A DNA stretch of 64,000 bases from Maniola hyperantus. Taxonomy: Eukaryota; Arthropoda; Insecta; Lepidoptera; Nymphalidae. The position numbers and the translations under genes were made by a program. The notes beneath the pieces are model-generated. The model did not search any database, was not told the DNA's origin, and saw nothing but the letters and a program-made list of their open reading frames with translations. The stretch is taken from positions 6,634,001-6,698,000 of the forward strand of contig NC_048538.1 of assembly GCF_902806685.2 (NCBI RefSeq). Reading direction: 5' to 3'. This document shows positions 55,291 to 64,000 of this stretch, in pieces (position 1 is the stretch's first letter; each line of letters opens with the position of its first letter).

Positions 55291-55660
55291 TGTAATGCTG
55301 TTTTGATTGCTGAACAAAGAATGCGACCCTGATTCTGTTAAACCACCCATCCTAACATTGACCCCGTGGCCTTTACACAATTGATACCTAATCACCGACG
55401 CGGCTCCCACGGCAATTGTTATTTTGTTATCCACTTTTATAAGCATTTGTCGGCTTTTTGTACCCGGCGCGGCGGCGGCGTCGTGAAAAACATCCTTTGC
55501 CGTTCCTTCCGCCCTATCGTTGTTGTAGTTATGGAAGTGAAAAATTCTTTAGGTGCGTTGGGCGATTAATGGGATGGGTAAAACTTGAAGGTCGCGACAC
55601 GCCGACACGTGTAAAAACTAAACGAATGTTCATGGTTTTAATTTACTGCTTAGTTATGAA
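55291..55660. other. GC-richer patch, unassigned
   Basis: 'ggcgcggcggcggcgtcgtgaaaaac' and the following CpG-rich sequence (55460-55620) stand out from the background. An ATG at 55531 is followed by a weak donor-like GTGCGT, but in a different phase from exons 1A-1C. It could be a regulatory element, a further leader exon or an unknown repeat. Confidence 0.3.
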
Positions 55661-56004
55661 ATTTTAATTTTTGATACGTAGGTACTACAATTAAATTGAA
55701 AACCAATAAAAATCATTCTTATTAATAGTTTTAACTTTTTAAATTTTCGCTTCTGTCAGCAGTCCCCACTGACTGCTATTTTTTTATCATAACAGTTTCC
55801 AAGATATTTCTTCCCCTATTTACTTTTCAGTTTCAGTGCACCTATTTAAATGTAAAAATGTGTAAGAATAAACAGCGATAAAGTTTTATATAAAGTCATT
55901 ACAGTGTGTTCCCATGGTCGTCATCATCATCAAAAGTTGCGTGGAAATCTTTCAGTACCTGCTTGTTGTTCAATCTCTATAATTTATTTTACATTTGTTA
56001 AAAA
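55661..56004. other. Nothing recognised
   Basis: AT-rich; a short 'tcgtcatcatcatcaaaagttg' triplet tract at 55919 may be a SINE tail remnant. Confidence 0.35.
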
Positions 56005-56160
56005 CTAGCTTTTGCCCGCGATTTTGAACTTAAGAATTTGGAACCTTTAAAAATCACTTGGAATTTGTTTGTTTTCCCGGGAAGAAAAGTATCCTACATA
56101 AAGGTTGCTAGCTTTGTTTTTTATCAAGATTGCCTCGCCGGTAAACTGATGTGCAGTTTG
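56005..56160 (-). mobile_element. Helitron-like fragment
   Basis: CTAG (56005-56008) then 'cttttgcccgcgattttgaactt', 'ggaacctttaaaaatcacttgg', 'cccgggaagaaaagtatcctac'. Diverged. Confidence 0.55.
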
Positions 56161-56318
56161 GCGAGATAGAAATTGTTATATTACGTGTGCATTATAATTA
56201 AAATAATTAAAAAGATAACAGACATAATATAGACGTATTTAGTATCTAACAATAATATATCTACCTAAAATTATAGTAGGCAATTGTGAAATCTAAACAT
56301 ATAAAATAATTGGGTACT

Positions 56319-56402
56319 TATAGTACGTGACAAGTCGAGATAGCAATCGGGGTGGGGACGCCCCGCATACCCCGACTGTCATCTCGACCTGTCGGTAAAT
56401 AT
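56319..56402. mobile_element. GC-rich palindrome family F1, copy 7 (internally deleted)
   Basis: 'tatagtacgtgacaagtcgagatagcaatcggggtggggacgccccgcata' runs straight into 'ccccgactgtcatctcgacctgtcgg'. The central core is missing. Confidence 0.85.
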
Positions 56403-57250
56403 ACTGAAGGTTTTATCCAAAGTGCAATTTTGCAAATCCGGTCAGGAAACAGATGTCCTGAAATTCGTTGTAGCTTTGCTCGTTGAAAAGGTATTGTGAT
56501 TCTTTTAGTCTGCTTCCATCCTTCTTATCGTTTTTGCAATCAGCGACGACTTGTTAAATCCAATTGTAAGGGTCAAAGATCAATGAAGCTTATTATAGGG
56601 GCAGCGCTCCTATCGTTTACACTTCGTTTGACCGTTAGGGGAAACTACAACTGGACCAGTAATCTGGAGAAGATTGAAAGTGATCGCTAACCTATACCTA
56701 AAATATTGTCACTTTCATACAAATTTCAGTCTTTACCAATGCATATTATCCATATAAATTTTCTAGCATAGAGCCAAAGCCAAATTATAAGTATACATAG
56801 AGAAATTCATTTCTAGACTTTTTAGTTTTTTAAATTATCCTTGCACGTAAAATAATTTTCCAGGCAATTTGCGCTTAAAAAATTTGGTATCAAAAAATTC
56901 CTTAATATTTTTACTTGAAAGATCTGTAAGCTTTGAAAGGTTTTTTGCCAAAATCTCATGCATATTGATTACCGTTAAACACCGCTCTAGAACGCAAAAC
57001 TTATTCATAATGAGTGTGGTTACCCAACTTTACAAAATACCTAGTGGTAATACATTACGCCGTCTGTGCAGTCAGCGAGTACAGATTATATTCAAAACGG
57101 TGATGTTACATAACAATAATTGTTGTGTGGTTTTTCTAGAGCACTTCCTCATTAAAACGGACGGACGCGCCTTTTGTGCGATAGACTTTAGTTCTGCATA
57201 TTTTTGTTTTGCTATTTGCAAATGAGCTTTGTGATTACCACGGATTCCAT
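56403..57250. other. Unassigned, with a 118-codon open frame
   Basis: The plus-strand frame 56869-57225 is the longest one here without an obvious repeat, but it starts from a non-ATG-supported position, is Phe/Leu/Cys-rich and shows no domain. I do not call it a gene. Confidence 0.35.
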
Positions 57251-57252
57251 TC

Positions 57253-57526
57253 ATCACGATCAACTCATCGCCAGCCTACTACTGAGAAGAGGCCTCCTCT
57301 CAGAATGAGAAGGGTTAAAGGCCATGCTGGTCAAGTACGGATTGGCAGACTTGACACGCCTTTGAGAACATTATGTACAACTCTCGGTTTTTTCTCGATG
57401 TTTTCTTTTACCGTCAAAACCAGTGATATCTAATTGCTAAAAACGCACGTAAGTCCGAAAAGTTAGAGATGCGTGCCTGGGATCGAACCCCTGATCTCCC
57501 GAATAAGAGGCGTATCACGGCTCTTC
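57253..57526 (-). mobile_element. tRNA-derived SINE, family S1
   Basis: 'catcacgatcaactcatcgccagcctactactgag', 'ggattggcagacttgacacgcctttgagaacattatg', 'gcgtgcctgggatcgaacccctgatctcc' (B box) and 'ggcgtatcacggct' (head). Confidence 0.85.
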
Positions 57527-57586
57527 AGTGCATAGATACAGTCACAGAACAGAACATAGTAAGTAATAAGCGGTTTCCCTGTGGAT

Positions 57587-57884
57587 ACAGTACCCGTAGT
57601 ACAAGATTTTACGTCTCACCAAACCAAACCAAATTCGAGAGTCGAAATACTTCCGCGTTACAGTAAACTGGATCTTAAACGCCTTGTTTTAAAGCTCAAG
57701 TTTGTCTACACTTCTACAGCCAGCGCTCCAAGCGGAAACATTGCGAAATTAAAATCAGTGGCATTGAATATTTGACTTCAATTCAAGGCTGTTTAGGTCC
57801 ATTTTACTGTAACGCGGAAGTATTTCGACTCTCGAATTTGGTTTCGTTTCTTGAGACGTAAAATCTTGTACTACGGGTACTGTA
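57587..57884. mobile_element. Foldback element with about 80-bp arms
   Basis: Left arm 57587-57667 ('acagtacccgtagtacaagattttacgtctca ... cgaaatacttccgcgttacagtaaa') and right arm 57802-57884 are nearly perfect reverse complements around a 134-bp centre. Two chance frames of about 65 codons overlap it. Confidence 0.9.
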
Positions 57885-58380
57885 ATGCATTAACGTAATA
57901 GAATAATATAGAAAAGGTGAAAGATGAAAAACCAGTTAGTTGAATCGAAAAGCCAAGTTGGTAGGAAGATTTCCATGTTTGTTTTCTTCTGAAAGCCTCT
58001 TACAGCCTTAGGGTAATAAGGACATTTATGGGAAATGATTGCTAAACATTTCTCAGTTGTAGCTAGGTACAAAGACACGAGTAGAGTAGGTACGAGTAAA
58101 TAGCCGTCATTGGCAGCAGCGAGGGACTTGTTACACTTTCTAGCTTCAAAAGGAGCGTGCCGACATCTTACCGAGACAGCTTTCATGTATCAATTGCTGC
58201 TGACGCGACTTGAAACGTGTTTATTCGAAGCCAAGCGACCCGCCTCGGCTTCGCATGGGTGCAATGTAGATACTAATGTGGTGGTCGGTTATTTTGTTAC
58301 ACTTACATATATATATCTCAAAAGAATACAACAATATTTTCGATGAAAGCTCACAGCCTGCTTGAATAATTCCGAAATGC

Positions 58381-58470
58381 GTGGGGACCCACCCACCGGG
58401 GGGAATGCATACCCCCCGCGCTAGCCTGGTGCCCCACCCCGATTGCCATCTCGACCTGTCGAGTACTATA
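58381..58470. mobile_element. GC-rich palindrome family F1, copy 8 (left end diverged)
   Basis: 'ggggggaatgcataccccccgcgctagcctggtg' core and right arm 'accccgattgccatctcgacctgtcgagtactata'. The left terminus is lost. Confidence 0.75.
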
Positions 58471-58544
58471 GTTATAAATCTTCCTCTTGAATCACTCTGT
58501 GTATTCGCATTAGAATTAAGTGTACAGAGGAGGGACAGACGGCG

Positions 58545-58965
58545 GGAAGCGACTTTGTTTTATACTATGTAGAGAAGTCTTCGTGTAGGTAAGTACTTAC
58601 ATTCGGAACCAAATGAAATTATCAAAACTGACGAGTGAGTTTGAGAGAGGGTGATCGAGAAGAAACGATTCTAATAAGGAATTTGCACTAGGTACCTACT
58701 CAGGTAGGTAGTAGGTATACGATAATTGGTTGTACAACAATGCAGGAACATCTCTACATAGTATAAAATAAAGTCGCTCTCCGCTGTCTGTATGTATGTA
58801 CGAACGCGTAAATCTTTTAAACTACGCAACGGAATTTGATGCGGTTTTCACCAATAGATAGAGTGATTCAAGATGAAGGTTTATAGGTATAGTTTAATTT
58901 TCAAAAAATTAGAGAACCCTAGGGAAATTGAAATAATGTGAATAAAATAAATCTATTACTTTGAA
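58545..58965. mobile_element. Two inverted copies of a 'catagtataaaa.aaagtcgct' element
   Basis: On the minus strand 58590-58515 reads 'tctctacatagtataaaacaaagtcgcttcccgccgtctgtccc'. On the plus strand 58755-58960 reads 'ctctacatagtataaaataaagtcgctctccgctgtctg', then 'aaactacgcaacggaatttgatgcggttttcaccaatagatagagtgattcaagatgaaggttta'. The 27-bp ends form an inverted pair. Confidence 0.7.
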
Positions 58966-59246
58966 CCGAATCTTCAAAGTTCTTTGCTCCTACTTTTGTT
59001 AAAATATTCACTGAAAACGGGACCTAAAAAGTCGAGATAAGAAAAACTTTTGCTCTCTGCATTTTTATTTTCGCCTTCCTCAAACTTACGTCATGAGAGA
59101 CATAAAAAGGCGCTTTTAGTTGGGAAGTTAATACACAGAATTGAATGTTTGTATTGTAAGCTGTTTGTGACAAAAAAACCGGCGAAAGAACTCGTCTTTC
59201 ATGTTATTGGACGCTAAAATAAATAAAACTTTGCCAAACAGTTTGT

Positions 59247-59512
59247 CATAAACCCATCGCTGCCTCACTACTCAGCACAGCTCTCTCCTTTCAGAATGAA
59301 AAGGATTTGGCCAGAGTCTGAAGTGGGGCTTGACAAATGTTACACACCTTTGAGAACATTATGGCGAACTCCCGGGCATACATGTTTCCTTACGATGTTT
59401 TCCTTAACCGTCAAAGCAAGTGATATTTAATTGCTTAATAAATTTATTTAATTGCATAAGTATAAGGTGCGTGACCGGGATAGAACCCTGGACCCTCGAC
59501 TAGTCGCCAACA
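59247..59512 (-). mobile_element. tRNA-derived SINE, family S1, diverged
   Basis: 'aaacccatcgctgcctcactactcagcacag', 'cacacctttgagaacattatggcgaactcccgggcatac', 'accgtcaaagcaagtgatatttaattgc', 'gtgaccgggatagaaccctgg'. Confidence 0.8.
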
Positions 59513-60354
59513 GTCGTTTGGTCTTTTGTGAAATTGTAGTACAGCATACACACAGTAGATAAGTCTACTATGTCATACGGCTAATATTAAACGGCATAAT
59601 GTTTTTCATTTTTCTCGGATATTTTTGATATTTTTTTATTGATACCAGTGCGACTCGCGCTTGGCCGATTTTTATACATTTAAGTAGTCAACACAAACCA
59701 TCATTCCACACAATTATCCATCTACGTAATTATTAATTTTGAAAGAAACAGCTGAAGAACATTAGTCAGAACAGAACAAAGTGAACATTTACGGGATTTT
59801 ATTCTACATCAATGGCTATATTTAAGTTATTGCTTATATATGAAAATAAGATAGGTAGGTATATATCCAGAACGGATATTCGTTGATTATACCGATTATA
59901 CCCACCATATATAAAAGATCACTAATCTGACTCTTTGATGTCATCCCATGGACTCTACGGACATTGGACTGATTATAAATACGATACTTACCTACCATGT
60001 AACTTGACTCAGTTACATTAAATAGGGACATAGGGATACTCCTCTTTTTCAAATTAATTAGCAATTTTTAATAGGCATACTTAATTAGAATCGCATTTAA
60101 AAAAAAGTAAGTAAGTACCATTTATGTAAAAGTAAAGACTGGTTGGTGGTCTATGTGATAATATGTTAGTACCTATACCTACCTCTAGAAGTTGTGCCTT
60201 GTGTAACAATAAATGTTCCTGTCGAAACCAAATTATTGCCTGTCAGTTTATACCTCGTTCATAATAACAAACAACTTCGAAGAGATTTCGCAGTCTGTTA
60301 GTTAGTTGGTTGTACTAAAGTAGACAGTCTGTAAAACGTATTCTACGATTTCTA
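59513..60354. other. Mostly unassigned; one repeat end
   Basis: 59620-59675 ('gataccagtgcgactcgcgcttggccgatttttatac') is one end of the 'ttggccggttttt' repeat. The rest has no recognised feature. Confidence 0.45.
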
Positions 60355-60459
60355 CGTCCAGTAAAGGCTAATTTTGATCCCAGGAAATGAAAGAGCTCCC
60401 ACGAGATTTAAAAAAAAACTACGCATATTTAGGCGGACTAAGTCACCGGCATGTCCTAG
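60355..60459 (+). mobile_element. Helitron-like 3' fragment
   Basis: 'gatcccaggaaatgaaagagctcccacgagattt', 'taggcggactaagtcaccggcatgtcCTAG'. The hairpin is decayed. Confidence 0.6.
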
Positions 60460-61204
60460 TAAATTATAAAAATTATAAAAACTTAACTCTTTTGATTTAT
60501 GGTCCTTGACTTAAATACCTACTTCGTTTATCCAGCTAGACTGTTATTAGATATACTTGGATTGTAATGTTATGTTCGATAAATTCCGGAAAATCATAAT
60601 TTTATTTTCTTTATCTAATCTTGACTAAAACTCGACTTGAATGGCAATGATGATGAAGCCTTGATCATCTGCGTAATAATATCGACCCAAACTGTACAAA
60701 TATCACTTGATAGTAACTTCCTCCACTTCTGTCTTTTTGTTCCAATTAAAAACCTACATTTCTTCATAGAATCCGCTTTTGTTAACGTCCCAAAGAAAAT
60801 GATTTCATATTATAAGCGTCATACGGTTGCTAATTGTTATTTCCAGTTGGTTGAAAAGCTCTTGTTCAGCTCGTGTGGTCATTACGATGGTCGTACTTTA
60901 GAGTTTAGACAGAGAGGCGAAGTTTCTGAGAAGTTTTCGAATGAATGTGGTTCTTGCTAAGATTGTTACGCAATCTTAATAACCTTTGAAGATTTTGTTG
61001 GCGTAGGTTTTGTGGAAACATTCGACTTACAACTTTGGAATTCTTACTGGCTATTAGGTTCAATGCAGTCTTCTTCGCTCGAAGAGTCCAAATTCTTTTG
61101 AAAAGAAAATTTAATTTATTAAATTTGCCAAACAGATAGTGTAGATGTTCCCTAGTGTCCATAGTGTGGAAACGGGACAGGAACATAAAATAGGTATCTT
61201 CCAT
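60460..61204. other. Unassigned, overlapping open frames
   Basis: A plus-strand 107-codon frame (60637-60960) and a minus-strand 99-codon frame (60905-61204; Lys/Arg/Asn-rich) lie in sequence with no recognised repeat. The minus-strand frame has a Met start and ends in a stop but no domain I can identify. It could be an unknown transposon remnant or chance. Confidence 0.35.
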
Positions 61205-61345
61205 ATACCTAAATCCGAAAGGGATTCTGTTTGTTTGTTTGTTACTTCTTACCGCCTCAACTACTTAACCGATTTCAAAAGGCACAAAGCAGGATATTTT
61301 TTATCCCGGGAAAAGATTTTTCGAGGATCCTCGTAGGAACTTTTT
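61205..61345 (+). mobile_element. Helitron-like fragment
   Basis: 'ctaaatccgaaagggattctgtttgtttgtttg', 'ctcaactacttaaccgatttcaaaagg', 'tatcccgggaaaagatttttcg'. Termini unclear. Confidence 0.5.
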
Positions 61346-61440
61346 GTACTCGAATGATACAGCTACGTTATAAATTCAAATATTTTGTATGCGGGCGTTA
61401 TATGTACATATTATCTCGATATCAACGCAACTTTTTTACA

Positions 61441-61790
61441 CCGTAACGGCGATTACGTCCGGAGGTTACGTACGTACGGCGATGCGCTTCCGTCATCCGA
61501 GTTCTATCCGTCATCCGTGAGAATATCAAGTGAGTGAGATTATCTACGACATAATATATGTCATAAGCTACTATACAAAACAAAAAGGAACGTATTTTCA
61601 CGGACTCGGATCGGATGAGTGCGTAACCGCTGTAAGAGCGATTACGCACTATCCGGTCCGAATCCGTGAAAATACGGATATACAAAATATATAAGTCATA
61701 TGTCATAAGCTGCCATACACATAGTTCCATGACTATTTACTTCGGAACGTATTTTCACGGACTCGGATCGCATGAGTGCGTTACTGCCCT
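61441..61790. mobile_element. Nested 'tccgtgaaaatacg' MITE cluster
   Basis: Three copies of the terminal motif: 61591-61626 (plus), 61642-61676 (inverted, forming a hairpin with the first) and 61747-61785 (plus). Between the second and third lies a repeat of 'atgtcataagct'. A single-ended copy is at 12663-12730. Confidence 0.7.
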
Positions 61791-63600
61791 AAGAATTAGT
61801 AACTGGTAACTGCTTGCGATTTGCGTGTACATTTTGATGTGAACGAATTAGACATCTTGAAGTGTGAATGTCCCATGTAGGCCAGGAGTGCCATGGTCGC
61901 AAAGTTCGTTGACCGTTGCTTCCCCCCTCCCGCCTCCCAACGCCCTCTCAAGACCCTACGCCACATCTCTCCTCTCTTCAATGCAACCGTTTAAGTAGAA
62001 CAGCTAGATGATACAACTCGTTTCGCCACTTTTTGTTTACGAGAAAATCTTTGAACATTTGAAAGTTGGCGTTTCCTTCGCAATATTTTGCTTGTAATCA
62101 AGAAGTAATATTGTCAGAAACTGACGATTCGATGAGGATAACGAAATCCTATCGGAATAAACCATCTTTTTAACCGACTTCCATCCAGGACTTTCTCAAT
62201 TCGCTGTATCTTTTTAGTTTGGTGACCATTGAGTCGCCTTTGATTAGATAGATGACCCGAGGGCAACCTACAGTAAATTAACACATAATTATTACAGTAA
62301 GTTAGGTACTTATATATACTTTAAAAACTTAGAAAGTCAATGACTTTTGATAAGGGTAGTTGAAGAGAATAATGGGGTTGAAAATGTACAGCAACATATT
62401 GCAGAATCGTAATACTCTTAACTAAGTTTATGACGCTATTTAAAATTTTATGAAGTTGAATTCGTGTAAAATGAAGTAGCTAACTACGTACCTACCTATC
62501 TAAGTTTTCCCGAGCTGTGCCACATCCTCTTGCTGGGAAAGTTACCTATCATCCATTTTGTACGTATTAAGGGATGTCTACAGCCTCTAGAAACTGCATA
62601 AAATGAATTCAGAGCTTTGTTACGAGAAAACGGGATTTGTAGTTCTTTAGCCAGCGATGCATTATATAAGAGCGTGTATCTTTTGGTTTGCTTGTTTTTT
62701 GACGCGGACTAAGTCGATATAAGTAGGTACCTACAAATGCATGGCAAATGATGTAATTTGATAGACATGAAAACAGTGTGTGAATCTCATTCTTTAGCGA
62801 ATGGGAGAGAAAGTAATGGTTGGTAATTCTAAGCTGCGGACATTATTAAAAAAATAAAGATTTACGATAAACTGCATGCATCGCACCTGTGGACGTATTT
62901 CACTCCACGTACCAGCCTCTTTGATATTGTTAATATCGTGTATCTTTCTGTTATCTGTTGGTACGGGTACCTAACTACCTATGTATACCTCCCTACTTCG
63001 TTAATCTTGAAGAAATTTAGAGCAATTTAGCATCCATTCTGGAAACGGATATAGGTTTCTTCGGGAAAAACCCTCGCAGATTTCATTTTCAGTTTACGTA
63101 ATTAATTTATCACCTTTACATACATTATCTTACATATTCACCAACTGACAGTCAAAAGTGTACAATGGCACCTATTTAAAAAAAAATTTAGTCCCACGAG
63201 AAAACAGATTCCACACGGCCAAAAAGTAACGCGTAAATAAATTACCATTAGGTATTTAGTAGGTTTATATCATTTGGAGGCGAGAGTTATTCCCTCTGAG
63301 AGGAAAATTGACACACCTACCTAGACCACTAGACGATGAAAGGCCCTTTTGATCCATATAATATTCTAATTTACGCAAAATATGCTAATTCGAGAACATA
63401 AAATTACACACATGGGTTGTTGTTAACTAAAGTGCACCGAATTAGGTCAATGTCCCTTGTTATTTAAGAGCTTAATTGAATTGTTCACGAACACTGGGGT
63501 CACGAATTCTATTAGATGAAACGGTAAAGCCAAATTTGGTAACGCCAATTATTGTGATGGTACAGTAAATATTCTCATCTGTGTCCGTCCAATATAACTT
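61791..63600. other. Mostly unassigned
   Basis: 62173-62235 resembles the start of the 'accgacttc' repeat, and 62695-62715 is a Helitron-like hairpin scrap ('gacgcggactaagtcg'). No exon is recognised. The CT-rich tract at 61920-61980 gives a chance minus-strand frame. Confidence 0.35.
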
Positions 63601-63607
63601 CATTGAA

Positions 63608-63654
63608 CTCTATATTTTGCCCTTTATCACGCGGATAAAGGGCAAAATATAGAG
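63608..63654. repeat. Perfect 21-bp hairpin with 5-nt loop
   Basis: 'ctctatattttgccctttatc' (63608-63628) and 'gataaagggcaaaatatagag' (63634-63654) are perfect reverse complements around 'acgcg'. The stem length fits a small foldback element. It is shorter than a typical miRNA precursor, whose stem also contains bulges. Confidence 0.9.
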
Positions 63655-63661
63655 AATTAAG

Positions 63662-63898
63662 GTTTTTAGGAATAGGTCTCTTGTAGGGACTTCCACAGAC
63701 CACGGTCTTGCGCCATTTGAATCCAGCGATACCAGATACAGAGTACCAACGCTGCACTTTTCGGTGCAAGGTCGCCATTCCAGCACCTTGGGAGTTGGGA
63801 CCCCACAATATCGGGTCTTTGAATTTAAACTATGTGCCCCGCCCATTGCCACTTCAGTTTCGCAACACGTTGAGCTATTCAGAGTACAACACATACAA
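63662..63898 (-). mobile_element. RTE-type LINE ORF C-terminal fragment
   Basis: On the minus strand, 63875-63835 reads VAKLKWQWAGH and, after a frame slip, 63795-63760 reads KVLEWRPCTEKCSVG; these are conserved landmarks near the C-terminus of lepidopteran RTE endonuclease/reverse transcriptases. The plus strand at 63665-63715 ('taggtctcttgtagggacttccacagaccacggtcttgcgcc') continues the known 3' sequence. Frameshifts and substitutions show that it is dead. Confidence 0.8.
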
Positions 63899-64000
63899 TA
63901 ACATACAAATTACAAACATATCAAGCTAACAATAATAAATTTGTCGACCTTTGGCGACCGTCAAAGAAATTCTTATCAGCAATATAAAACGTTGAAGGCA
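63899..64000. other. Nothing recognised at the right edge
   Basis: AT-rich sequence; no feature supported. Confidence 0.4.

Noticed and set aside
56869..57225. 118-codon ORF as a gene
   Set aside because: No proper start, low-complexity Phe/Leu/Cys-rich translation, no domain and no splice context.
61796..61981. 61-codon minus-strand ORF
   Set aside because: A CT-rich tract produces Gly/Arg-rich read-through; no other support.

Overview
This is a eukaryotic, AT-rich, intron- and repeat-dominated window that I assign to a lepidopteran (moth or butterfly). The reasons are: tRNA-derived SINEs with (GAT)n tails, of a kind common in moth and butterfly genomes; many short Helitron-like elements ending in a GC hairpin followed by CTAG; the interspersed repeat that pairs 'gggttccgtac' with 'ttggccggtttttt'; RTE and Jockey/CR1-type non-LTR retrotransposon fragments; and the constant recurrence of the short motif GTAGGTACCTAC. 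There are no bacterial or viral operons, no CRISPR array, no rRNA and no convincing stand-alone tRNA gene.

Host coding content is very small. I can support three short first-exon candidates on the + strand: exon 1A (ATG 13580, donor 13738), exon 1B (ATG 14951, donor 14971) and exon 1C (ATG 35592, donor 35624). All three end with two bases of an incomplete codon at a good donor site, so all could splice to one shared downstream exon outside, or unrecognised in, this window. The simplest reading is the 5' end of one large gene with at least three alternative promoters spread over 22 kb. I do not recognise the protein.

Layout: 0-6.6 kb, quiet sequence with two SINEs, two Helitron-like elements and a decayed foldback. 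6.6-8.9 kb, a 5'-truncated Jockey/CR1-type LINE (- strand) split cleanly by a 1,066 bp Helitron-like insertion. 9-12.4 kb, Helitron ends, then a 100-101 bp tandem array grown inside an interspersed repeat, then a hairpin element. 13.4-15 kb, first exons 1A and 1B. 15-35 kb, first-intron sequence full of foldback elements, including a nearly perfect 281 bp palindrome at 20.0-20.3 kb, GC-rich palindromes, Helitron-like elements and SINEs. 35.2-35.65 kb, CpG-rich DNA with exon 1C. 35.7-64 kb, further intronic or intergenic sequence with SINEs, more copies of the GC-rich palindrome, foldback MITEs, LINE scraps, and an RTE 3' remnant at the right end.

Most of the longer open frames are transposon fragments or foldback arms read through by chance. 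The window is best understood as a transposon-built landscape around a multi-promoter 5' gene end. Family assignments rest on motif recognition by eye; no database search was possible.
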